This document shows, piece by piece, positions 8,808 through 15,225 of a stretch of DNA of 15,225 nucleotides. Position numbers and translations under genes: made by a program. Source of the stretch: an uncultured Lachnospiraceae bacterium (GTDB lineage: Bacteria; Bacillota; Clostridia; Lachnospirales; Lachnospiraceae). The notes beneath the pieces are model-generated. The model worked only from the letters and a program-made list of their open reading frames with translations. It ran no database searches and was not told the DNA's origin. Position 1 is the stretch's first letter, and the number at the start of each line of letters is the position of its first letter. The stretch lies in the NCBI GenBank assembly GCA_947631075.1, contig CANRJU010000032.1, positions 1-15,225 of the forward strand. The letters are read 5' to 3'.

Positions 8808-8847
8808 AGCCATCCTCCCCTTGTTTTTTTATTTTTATCCTTTTTAA

Positions 8848-9414
8848 TTAAACCCTTTTGTCACGCACCCTCAGAAAAAGATGCTGATTGGTCTTATATT
8901 CCTTAATCCGTACAATATCAAAAAAATCCTCGTCCACATAATCCGGCGGCGTCAGAAGCGACGACTCCACAATCACAAGAGCTCCCTGCTTCACAATAGA
9001 ATGCTGCGCGAGCAGCATAAGCGTCTTCTGCTCCCATCCCTTCTGATACGGAGGATCCGCGTACACAATATCAAAGACGCGCCCCTGCCTGCCCAGCCTG
9101 GAAACCGCGCTGGAGACCTCCATCGACAGCACAAGCGCCTGATCCTTCAGCCGGGTCTTTTCCAGATTGGCCCGGATGCAGCGGAGAGCCTCCCGCCCGA
9201 ACTCCACGAACACGGCCTCCTTCGCGCCCCGGCTCAGAGCCTCAATGCCGATGCCGCCGCTGCCGGAAAACAGATCCAGAAACGAACATCCCGGCACCTC
9301 GTCCTGTATGATATTGAACAGAGTCTCCTTGATTCGATCCGTGGTAGGCCTCGTATCCTTTCCTGACGGCGCTGCCAGAGGCAGCCGCCTGGCCTTGCCC
9401 GCTATGACTCTCAC
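8848..9414 (-). CDS. rsmD: 16S rRNA (guanine966-N2)-methyltransferase RsmD
   Basis: RsmD methylates N2 of G966 of 16S rRNA in the 30S subunit using S-adenosylmethionine. The 188-residue product opens VRVIAGKARR and has the conserved RPTTDRIKETLFN (22-34), the SAM-binding DLFSGSGGIGIEALSRG (47-63) and the catalytic DPPY (120-123, in VYADPPY). The length matches the family (about 185-200). The start is a GTG at 9414 with AAGGAGG 7-8 bases upstream. An in-frame ATG at 9471 can be excluded because it lies upstream of the predicted transcription start near 9444, and the extra residues (low-complexity G/E) are not family-like. recG is upstream and the coiled-coil gene downstream on the same strand. 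Confidence 0.95.
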   Translation of the reverse strand: MRVIAGKARRLPLAAPSGKDTRPTTDRIKETLFNIIQDEVPGCSFLDLFSGSGGIGIEALSRGAKEAVFVEFGREALRCIRANLEKTRLKDQALVLSMEVSSAVSRLGRQGRVFDIVYADPPYQKGWEQKTLMLLAQHSIVKQGALVIVESSLLTPPDYVDEDFFDIVRIKEYKTNQHLFLRVRDKRV

Positions 9415-9450
9415 AGCGCTCCCTCCTTCGCCTTGTCCTTCACCTTTACT

Positions 9451-9479
9451 ATTGTATATGATGAACCGCATTTTTTCAA
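9451..9479 (-). promoter_or_regulatory. Sigma-A promoter of rsmD
   Basis: TTGAAA (9474-9479) and TACAAT (9451-9456) on the minus strand each match five of six consensus bases and are separated by exactly 17 bases. The start point would be near 9444, giving a leader of about 30 bases to the GTG at 9414. This means rsmD and the coiled-coil gene need not depend on read-through from recG. Confidence 0.7.
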
Positions 9480-9513
9480 GAGCCTTTTACCTGCCAGCGA
9501 GCCAACTTTTTCC

Positions 9514-9542
9514 TAAAATTTTTTCACCGGAAAAATTTTTCC
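9514..9542 (-). terminator. AT-rich hairpin at the end of recG
   Basis: A perfect 14-base palindrome, GGAAAAATTTTTCC (9529-9542), touches the recG stop codon. A partner AAAATTTTTT (9515-9524) allows a larger imperfect AT stem around the loop. On the minus strand it ends in TTTTAGG, a short T run. The stem is AT-rich, so termination would be weak. The rsmD promoter immediately downstream makes a transcript end here plausible. Confidence 0.3.
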
Positions 9543-11485
9543 TACAAGGTCACCTGGCCCAGATATCGCTCGACCCGTTCTTTCAGGCGCTTATTTTTGG
9601 CGCAGAGAAGCCGGATATCCTCCTCGGCAAACGCCTCCGCCTCCTTCGCCGCCTGGGTCAGTATCTCGGCGTCCTCGAAAACATCCGCCAGGGCAAACAG
9701 CTCCTCCCCGCTCTGGCGCACGCCAAACAGATCCCCCTGCCCCCGCATGAGGATGCAGTAGGACTGAGCGTCCCCCCGCCCCACACGGCCCCGCAGCTGG
9801 TGGAGCTGGGCCAGGCCAAATCGCTCCGCGTTCTCGATCATCATCACCGTGGCGTTGGGCACGTCGATTCCCACCTCGATTACCGTGGTGGAAACAAGAA
9901 TATCCGTCTCCCCCCTGGAAAATCTCTCCATGACGTCCTCCTTGTCCCTGGGACGCATTTTTCCGTGGAGAGAATCCACCTTTACCCCCGGCGGGAAAAT
10001 TTCCCGCAGCTGCTCCGTATAAATCGACACGCTCTCCAGTTCGCTCTCCTCCGACTCCTCCACCATGGGGCAGATGATATAGACCTGGTGTCCCGCGTCA
10101 ATCTGTTTTTTCATAAATCCATAGGCGTTGGGCCGGTAATCGGTATTTACCACACAGTTCTTAATGGGCAGCCGGTCCGCCGGCTGCTCGTCCATCACCG
10201 ACAGATCCATATCCCCGTACAGCACGAGAGCCAGGGTCCGGGGGATGGGCGTGGCGCTCATGGCCAGCACATGGGGCTCCCGCCCCTTTTCGAACAATTC
10301 CTCCCGCTGCTTCACCCCAAAGCGGTGCTGCTCGTCGGTGATCACTAACGCCAGATTAGCAAACACCACATTGTCCTGTAAAATCGCGTGGGTGCCCACC
10401 ACGACGTCCCACTCCCCAAGCGCGATTTTTTCCTTTGCCTCCCGCTTCTGCTTTGCCGTGAGGGAACCCGTGAGCAGTCCCACCCGGACTCCCCTGTCCG
10501 CGAACATCCCGCACAGATTCTTGTAGTGCTGGGAGGCCAGTACCTCCGTGGGCGCCATAAAAGCCCCCTGCCCGCCGTTGAGCGCCGTCAGATAGAGCGC
10601 CATCACCGCCACGACCGTCTTTCCCGATCCCACGTCTCCCTGCACCAGACGGTTCATGACAAATCCGTCGGTGAGATCTTTCTCAATCTCCCCAAATACC
10701 CTTTTCTGGGCGTTGGTCAGCGCGAAGGGAAGCCCCTCCACGAACTGTCCGATCTCCTCCCGGACCTCCATTTTGTGGGAGGATGGCTCCCTTCCCCTCT
10801 TGCGGATGTAAGAGAGAGCCAGCTGGTAGAGAAACAGCTCGTCAAAGACCAGCCTTTTCCTCCCCTGCCGGAGCTCCTCCTTGTCGGCGGGAAAATGAAT
10901 CTGCCGGAGCGCCTTTTTGTACTCCACAAGCCCCTGCCTCTTTCGCAGCGGGGACGGCAGATACTCGTTCAGCCCCTCCGTCTCCCGCACCGCGGCCTCC
11001 ATCGCTTTGATGACCATGTTGTTGGTGAGGCCCGCCGTCAGCGGGTAAATGGGCCTCAGCTTTCCCACCTGCCTGTAAAATTCTTCTTTTTTGTAAATCT
11101 TCGGCTGCTCGATCACGAGCCTTCCCCGCTTTTTCCCCACTTTTCCTCGGAGAATGTATCGGGTTCCCATTTTCAACTGGCTCCTGAGAAACGGCATGTT
11201 GTACCAGGTGACCAGAATCGCCCCCGACGCGTCCTGCAGATCCGCCGACAGCACCTTCAGCCTGTCGAAATTTTTAAGCGTCGGCCGGGAGGCGAGCACC
11301 CCCTCCAGAGCGGCCGTCTCCCCCTCAGAGACAGAGGAAACCTGCTGGATCGGTTTCCACTCATCATATCCTCTCGGATAGTGTTCCAGCAGGTCTCCCA
11401 CAGTTTCAATATTCAATTTGCCAAAGCATTGTTCCGCCTTTTCCCCCACGCCCTTTATCGCCCGGACAGAATCATTTCTCCTCAT
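9542..11485 (-). CDS. recG: ATP-dependent DNA helicase RecG with a ~31-residue internal deletion
   Basis: RecG reverses stalled replication forks and branch-migrates Holliday junctions. The 647-residue product has the wedge/OB part (~1-230), Walker A GDVGSGKT (283-290), APTEVLA (311-317), DEQH (384-387), SATPIPRT (410-417), STTVIEVGIDVPNA (532-545) and motif VI QLRGRVGRG (563-571). Family members are usually about 680-690. The shortfall is mostly at one place: SYCILM (575-580) is followed directly by RGQGDLFGVRQSG. Normal RecG has about 31 residues between them, including an NDGF.(I/L)..(K/R)DLE segment. That stretch belongs to the helical hairpin (TRG motif) tied to double-strand translocation. 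The frame is intact, but activity may be reduced or lost. The ATG follows AAGGAG. The gap to the penicillin-binding protein gene is 94 bases. Confidence 0.93.
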   Translation of the reverse strand: MRRNDSVRAIKGVGEKAEQCFGKLNIETVGDLLEHYPRGYDEWKPIQQVSSVSEGETAALEGVLASRPTLKNFDRLKVLSADLQDASGAILVTWYNMPFLRSQLKMGTRYILRGKVGKKRGRLVIEQPKIYKKEEFYRQVGKLRPIYPLTAGLTNNMVIKAMEAAVRETEGLNEYLPSPLRKRQGLVEYKKALRQIHFPADKEELRQGRKRLVFDELFLYQLALSYIRKRGREPSSHKMEVREEIGQFVEGLPFALTNAQKRVFGEIEKDLTDGFVMNRLVQGDVGSGKTVVAVMALYLTALNGGQGAFMAPTEVLASQHYKNLCGMFADRGVRVGLLTGSLTAKQKREAKEKIALGEWDVVVGTHAILQDNVVFANLALVITDEQHRFGVKQREELFEKGREPHVLAMSATPIPRTLALVLYGDMDLSVMDEQPADRLPIKNCVVNTDYRPNAYGFMKKQIDAGHQVYIICPMVEESEESELESVSIYTEQLREIFPPGVKVDSLHGKMRPRDKEDVMERFSRGETDILVSTTVIEVGIDVPNATVMMIENAERFGLAQLHQLRGRVGRGDAQSYCILMRGQGDLFGVRQSGEELFALADVFEDAEILTQAAKEAEAFAEEDIRLLCAKNKRLKERVERYLGQVTL

Positions 11486-11588
11486 GTCCCGTCTCTCCTT
11501 CTTCTCGCCGCGTCCTAAAATATTATGAAGGTTCTATGGCGTCATGACGCTGCCATACTATCATAGCATCATAGCGTTGTTATGGCGT
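11486..11588. repeat. Palindrome- and repeat-rich gap between the PBP gene and recG
   Basis: The gap holds a perfect 12-base palindrome GCGTCATGACGC (11539-11550), a tandem 8-base repeat ATCATAGC twice (11560-11575), and a direct repeat TATGGCGT (11535-11542 and 11581-11588, the second copy crossing the PBP stop codon). As minus-strand RNA it could form a bulged stem with a CATG loop, without a proper T run. An extended -10 (TGC then TATGAT, 11560-11568) and a CATAAT (11522-11527) could start recG transcripts, but neither has a good -35. Terminator, recG promoter and regulator site all remain possible. Confidence 0.35.
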
Positions 11589-14435
11589 GAGCGTCGGCGT
11601 CACGACAGGCGCCGCCGTCGGCGTGTCGTCCTCATAATCATCCGGATCTACCGGCTTTTTGTCTGACGGGCTCTCCGGAATCTCCGGAACCTCCGGCTCC
11701 GTGGGCAGGCTTCTCGCCCGCTCAACCGCCACGTCGAAATCGATCTTCATCGAGGCGTACTCGCTGTAGCCCTTCACGCGCTTCAATGCCTTCTTGCCGT
11801 CCCGGATCAGCTCTTTCGTCACGTCCGTGTAATAGTCGCGGCTGTTCAGCTCGTCGATATACCACTGGGCCTTCTTGATCCGGTTCTTTTTCAGCGTCGT
11901 CTCCGCCTTGTTCGCAGCGTCCTCCGCGTCGATCTTCATCTGCTTCTCCGCTTCCTCCTGCTGCTGCTCCTTGTACTCCTCAATGGCGGTCTGCCAGTTC
12001 TCCAGGGCTTCCTTCTCCAGCGACTTGTACTTCTTGGCCGCCCGCTCCTTGTACGGCGCCTGCTCGTACTCGTCCGGAATCTCCCCGATCACCTTCATCA
12101 CGTCGTTGTATTCTTTTTCAAAATTCATGGCGTCCTCGGCGTTCTTGATCTTATATTTTTCAAACTCTAAGACCTTCTTCTCTGCCGCGTCCTTTGCCTG
12201 ATTGAGCTTGTAATCCTTTTCCCACTGCACCTTTTTGTCATTGTTCTGCTGGGAATAATAATCGTATCCCCCCGGCCTCTGGGAGTAGTAGGACTTGGAA
12301 CTGCTGTAGGAAATCTCCTTGGAGGAATTGGTATAATTGCCCCCGGAAATCTTGCGCAGCTCAATCGTCTCCGGTATGTTAAAATTCTGCTTCTTCAGCT
12401 TGCTGTGGATGTTGTTCATAAAGCTGGACCAGATCCGCAGCGGATAGCTGCCACCGGACATATTGCCCGGAAGGGTCCTGGGGGTGTCGTACCCGATCCA
12501 CACGGCCGTGGTGTAATAGGTGCTGAATCCGCAGAACCAGGCGTCACGGTAGCTGTTGGCCGTTCCGGTCTTTCCGGCGTAGATCTGGCTGCTGTTGTAC
12601 CCGGAGCGTCCGGTCCCGTAGCTCTCCGTCAGCGGCCCCTGCAGCATATCCTGCATGATAAACGCCGTGTCCGAGGAAAAAATCTCCGTCTCGCTGTCCT
12701 CTAACTCCGGCGCCGTGTACAGATTCCCCTCCGTCTCGTGCTCGATCCGCATCAGACAGGTGCGGGAGCTCATCTGGCCGCTGTTGGCGATCGTGGCGTA
12801 TCCCCGGCACATGTCGTTGATGGTGACGCCGTATGTAAAGCCGCCTAACGACACGGCGGGCGCCGTATTATCCGCGTAGGAAAGCGATGAAAATTTCATC
12901 TTTTCCAAATAGGAAAGAGCCGTGGGCGCGCCGGTATTTTTGTAGACCTGGAAGGCAATGGTGTTGAGGCTCCTGGCCAGTCCCTCCCGGATGGTCATGG
13001 AACCGCTGTACCCGCCCCCCGCGTTTTTGGGGCTGTAGCTGTCCTTGTCATCATTGTCCCAATATACTTTTTTGTCCACATAAATACTGGAGCCGTTAAT
13101 CACGCCGTTGTCGATGGCCGGCGCGTAGTCAAGCAGCGGCTTGATGGAAGAGCCCGGCTGCCTCTTGGAGAGGAAGGCCCGGTTGTACTCGTCCGACTTG
13201 CTCCTTCCGCCCACGACCGCCACCACATACTGGGAGCGGTTGTCGATGCACATAGCCGCGCTCTGCAGCGTGTATTTCTTGGTCTTTTTGTCTTTTTCCG
13301 TAAAAATGGACAGCGTGTTCGACACGGAATTCTGCAATTTTTTCTGCAGCTTCTGATTCAGGGACGTGTAAATCCGAAAACCTCCCGCGCGGATCTCTGA
13401 GGACTTGGCGCTGTAGGCCTCCGTGTATTTCTTATTATACGCGTTCTGCGCCTTGGAATCCTCGAACAGATACTGGAACTGGAATCCCTCGTCCGCCATC
13501 AGCTGCTTGGCCGCACAGTCAATGGCATAGCTGACCATGTAATTCTCCGAGGTGGACTTGTCGTCAATGCCCACCACCTTGATTTCTTCCTTGATGGCCT
13601 TGTCGTATTCTTTCTGGGTGATGTATCCCTCTCCCAGCATGTTGTCCAGGACCTGCTTCTGCTTTTCCTTGGCCCGCTCCATGCTGGCAATGGGGTTGCA
13701 GTTGTTGGGGTTGTTGGAGACGCCGCACAGCATCGCCGCCTGCGCCAGCGTCACGTCCTTGGCCGAGCATCCAAAATAGAACTTGCTGGCCGTCTCCACG
13801 CCGTAGCAGCGGTTGCCGTAGAAATTGCTGTTGCAGTAAAACTCCATGATGTCCGCCTTGTTAAACTTCTTCTCCAGGGCGGGCGCCAGAAGAACCTCCG
13901 TCAGCTTTCTCGAATAGATCTGCTCCTGGCTCAGCAGGTTGTTCTTGATCACCTGCTGGGTGATGGTGCTGCCGCCCTGGGTAATCTCCCCGTTGTGGGC
14001 CACCAGCGCCAGACCCGCCCGGGTCAGCGACTGCAGGTTCACCCCGCCGTGCTCCATGAAACGCTTGTCCTCCTGGGCAATGTATCCCTCCTGGATATAC
14101 TGGGAAATCTGGTCGATCTTCACATACCGGTAGGAACCGCTGTCGATCTCGCCGATCTTTTCTCCATTTTTGTCGTAAATAATCGTGTTGGAGAGCATGT
14201 GGAAATCGCTCTCGCTGAGATTGGAGAGCTTGTCATAGGCCTGCTCGCAGGCGTCCTGGTACATGGGAAGCACCTTGCCGTAGACGATTCCCCCCACGAT
14301 TCCCGTCAAAAACAGCACGATCAGAAGCACATTGAGGATCACGCCGGAAAACGATACGATAAAAGAAAGAAAATGATATATCAGCCGGAAGGGGAACGTC
14401 ACCCAGTACTTCCAGTCCCTTTTATTCGTCTTCAC
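11580..14435 (-). CDS. Bifunctional class A penicillin-binding protein (PBP1A family) with long C-terminal extension
   Basis: It polymerises glycan strands from lipid II and cross-links peptides outside the membrane. The 951 residues comprise a basic cytoplasmic start, one membrane anchor (~27-52) and a GT51 transglycosylase with AQEDKRFMEHGG (catalytic E122) and GGSTITQQ (154-161). The transpeptidase has nucleophile S429 (SSIK), SLN (489-491) and KTGT (622-625). After ~700 come a Tyr/Ser-rich stretch, ~175 residues of charged helices, and a Pro/Thr/acidic tail (ending TPTLTP) with no PASTA or FN3 domain visible. Start choice: GGAGG (14444-14448) leaves only 2 bases to an ATG at 14441 and overlaps a GTG at 14444, but gives an 8-base spacer to the GTG at 14435. 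The ATG at 14441 is the main alternative. Its start overlaps the preceding membrane-protein gene by 14 bases. Confidence 0.93.
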   Translation of the reverse strand: MKTNKRDWKYWVTFPFRLIYHFLSFIVSFSGVILNVLLIVLFLTGIVGGIVYGKVLPMYQDACEQAYDKLSNLSESDFHMLSNTIIYDKNGEKIGEIDSGSYRYVKIDQISQYIQEGYIAQEDKRFMEHGGVNLQSLTRAGLALVAHNGEITQGGSTITQQVIKNNLLSQEQIYSRKLTEVLLAPALEKKFNKADIMEFYCNSNFYGNRCYGVETASKFYFGCSAKDVTLAQAAMLCGVSNNPNNCNPIASMERAKEKQKQVLDNMLGEGYITQKEYDKAIKEEIKVVGIDDKSTSENYMVSYAIDCAAKQLMADEGFQFQYLFEDSKAQNAYNKKYTEAYSAKSSEIRAGGFRIYTSLNQKLQKKLQNSVSNTLSIFTEKDKKTKKYTLQSAAMCIDNRSQYVVAVVGGRSKSDEYNRAFLSKRQPGSSIKPLLDYAPAIDNGVINGSSIYVDKKVYWDNDDKDSYSPKNAGGGYSGSMTIREGLARSLNTIAFQVYKNTGAPTALSYLEKMKFSSLSYADNTAPAVSLGGFTYGVTINDMCRGYATIANSGQMSSRTCLMRIEHETEGNLYTAPELEDSETEIFSSDTAFIMQDMLQGPLTESYGTGRSGYNSSQIYAGKTGTANSYRDAWFCGFSTYYTTAVWIGYDTPRTLPGNMSGGSYPLRIWSSFMNNIHSKLKKQNFNIPETIELRKISGGNYTNSSKEISYSSSKSYYSQRPGGYDYYSQQNNDKKVQWEKDYKLNQAKDAAEKKVLEFEKYKIKNAEDAMNFEKEYNDVMKVIGEIPDEYEQAPYKERAAKKYKSLEKEALENWQTAIEEYKEQQQEEAEKQMKIDAEDAANKAETTLKKNRIKKAQWYIDELNSRDYYTDVTKELIRDGKKALKRVKGYSEYASMKIDFDVAVERARSLPTEPEVPEIPESPSDKKPVDPDDYEDDTPTAAPVVTPTLTP

Positions 14436-14919
14436 GGTCATCACCTCCCTTTTTCTTGGCTTTTTTTAACCTTTTTACCTTCACCTTTCTCCGTATGCGG
14501 AATATTAACATGCAGACGCACACGGCCTCCAGCAGAAGAATCAGTATATTGGCCGGGCACAGAAAAAAATTCAGCCGGAACAAGGTGTGGCCGGGAGCCA
14601 GCGTGTTCACATACACCGGCACCGGCGCCCCCGTCTCGTCCGTCCTGCCAAAAAGCGGCGGAACCACAAAATATTTCTCCTCGGAATACGCCTGTCCCCC
14701 GTAACTGTACTGGATCTCCACCATGGGAATCACTAACAGAAACTTGTCCGTGGTGGTTCTCGATATCACAGCCGTCTGCTTCTCGTAGGAGCTCATATTG
14801 CACAGGTGGCAGAGCCCGTCAAAATTCAGCAGCATTTGGATAAAGAGAAGCAAAAGCAGCACCACGATCGGCGTCAATATCTTATTGATGCCCACTTTTT
14901 TTATTTTGTACTTCTTCAT
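14422..14919 (-). CDS. Two-helix membrane protein, DUF3592-like
   Basis: 165 residues: a basic N-terminus, TM1 (~12-32), an extracytoplasmic domain of about 85 residues, TM2 (~117-140), and a Lys/Arg-rich cytoplasmic tail ending in an acidic cluster. The outer domain (TAVISRTTTD, VEIQYSYGGQAYSEEKYF, GAPVPVYVN) follows the DUF3592 pattern of a beta-rich domain between two helices, recognised by eye only. The function is unknown. The chosen ATG has GGGAGG four bases upstream; the frame is open 21 codons further, but that stretch covers the promoter region. Its stop lies inside the start of the penicillin-binding protein gene, so the two are probably translationally coupled and may act together at the envelope. 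Confidence 0.7.
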   Translation of the reverse strand: MKKYKIKKVGINKILTPIVVLLLLLFIQMLLNFDGLCHLCNMSSYEKQTAVISRTTTDKFLLVIPMVEIQYSYGGQAYSEEKYFVVPPLFGRTDETGAPVPVYVNTLAPGHTLFRLNFFLCPANILILLLEAVCVCMLIFRIRRKVKVKRLKKAKKKGGDDREDE

Positions 14920-14952
14920 GCAGCCTCCCGTCTTATACTCTTTTAGATACAG

Positions 14953-14982
14953 TGCATACAATGCGCAAAAATTTCCTGTCAA
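14953..14982 (-). promoter_or_regulatory. Promoter of the membrane protein-PBP pair
   Basis: A perfect TTGACA (14977-14982) lies 18 bases before TATGCA (14953-14958), a poor -10 (TAT only) that has a TG directly next to it. The -35 box overlaps the T-rich tail of the tmRNA terminator, a very compact layout. No better -10 is seen at normal spacing. Confidence 0.45.
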
Positions 14983-15029
14983 ACAAAAATAAAAGGGAGA
15001 TCAGAACAACCAGTGCGCCGATCTCCCTT
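14981..15029 (-). terminator. Rho-independent terminator of the tmRNA gene
   Basis: A perfect 10-bp stem (AAGGGAGATC, 15020-15029 in minus-strand reading, pairing with GATCTCCCTT, 14993-15002) encloses a 17-base loop. It is followed on the minus strand by a T-rich run with only A and G interruptions (14981-14994). It begins 9 bases after the tmRNA 3' end. Confidence 0.88.
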
Positions 15030-15037
15030 CTCTGTGA

Positions 15038-15225
15038 TGGACCTGGCGGGAGTCGAACCCGCGTCCAAACCGGAATCCCACGTTCTTCTACTATCATAGT
15101 CCATTCTTCCATATTCCTTTATCCGGATGGGAAGGGACACCCTCCGGACTCAGTAGCTTCATATATGCTCCAGAATGCGCAAAGCTTAGCAAACCGGGTT
15201 CCCTACAAAGGATGATACCACAGGC
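15038..15225 (-). ncRNA. ssrA: Transfer-messenger RNA (tmRNA), 3' part only
   Basis: tmRNA rescues ribosomes stalled on broken mRNA: it acts as an alanyl-tRNA, then as a short message for a degradation tag. The 3' tRNA-like domain is clear on the minus strand: GACGCGGGTTCGACTCCCGC forms the T arm (5-bp stem, 7-base loop), then the acceptor strand CAGGTCC and discriminator A (15038). A U falls at position 70, as needed for the G3-U70 pair read by alanyl-tRNA synthetase. Upstream, TCCGGA pairs (around 15122-15147) and GGG/CCC blocks fit the pseudoknots. The next three bases are TCA, so the CCA end is not encoded. About 188 of a usual ~350 bases are present; the tag frame and 5' end lie to the right of the window. 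The tag sequence was not found inside it. Confidence 0.9.

Noticed and set aside
9415..9471. Upstream ATG start for RsmD at 9471
   Set aside because: It would precede the predicted transcription start near 9444; the GTG at 9414 has the ribosome site and family N-terminus.
9167..11518. Two long plus-strand open frames opposite rsmD and recG
   Set aside because: RecG and RsmD motifs are unmistakable on the minus strand; the opposite frames have no recognisable domain.
15038..15075. A tRNA gene, suggested by the T arm
   Set aside because: No D arm or anticodon arm lies at tRNA distance; the flanking pseudoknot-like sequence shows it is tmRNA.
11556..15099. Shared 11-base word TACTATCATAG at 11556-11566 and in the tmRNA at 15089-15099
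   Set aside because: The match does not extend and the contexts are unrelated; chance is the simplest explanation.
15030..15225. Integration site of a genomic island at the tmRNA 3' end
   Set aside because: tmRNA genes are common island targets, but no integrase, direct repeat of the 3' end or foreign-looking gene follows here.

Overview
The window reads as chromosomal core DNA of a fairly GC-rich, probably spore-forming Clostridia, most likely a Lachnospiraceae-type gut Firmicute. This rests on strong GGAGG-type ribosome sites, sigma-A promoters in AT-rich gaps, a DegV protein fused to a lipid kinase, an EpsC-type serine acetyltransferase, a YlbJ-like sporulation membrane protein, and recG/rsmD/ylbJ/ackA lying close together. 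The species cannot be told from the sequence. All genes but one are on the minus strand, so the order below is right to left. No mobile element, CRISPR array, tRNA or phage gene was seen, and no gap longer than 300 bases lacks a gene.

Right end (14.4-15.2 kb): the 3' part of the tmRNA gene (ssrA) and its intrinsic terminator. Then come a two-helix membrane protein and an overlapping bifunctional class A penicillin-binding protein that has an unusual 250-residue C-terminal extension.

Middle (8.1-11.5 kb): recG, then rsmD with its own good promoter, then a coiled-coil protein. The only plus-strand gene, a YlbJ-like polytopic membrane protein, meets the coiled-coil gene tail to tail with an 18-base overlap. 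RecG lacks about 31 residues that the family normally has just after helicase motif VI.

Left half (1.1-7.1 kb): a tight run of four genes. They encode a DegV/diacylglycerol-kinase fusion, a membrane hybrid histidine kinase (kinase, receiver, HPt), a two-receiver response regulator with no DNA-binding domain, and serine O-acetyltransferase. A 4-base overlap and two 19-base gaps suggest one operon, joining a possible lipid or fatty-acid kinase to a multistep phosphorelay and to the first step of cysteine synthesis. Acetate kinase follows after a 74-base gap and runs off the left edge.

The most unusual points are the internal deletion in RecG, the DegV-lipid kinase fusion whose GGDGT signature reads GGSGT, the make-up of that four-gene operon, and the extended penicillin-binding protein.
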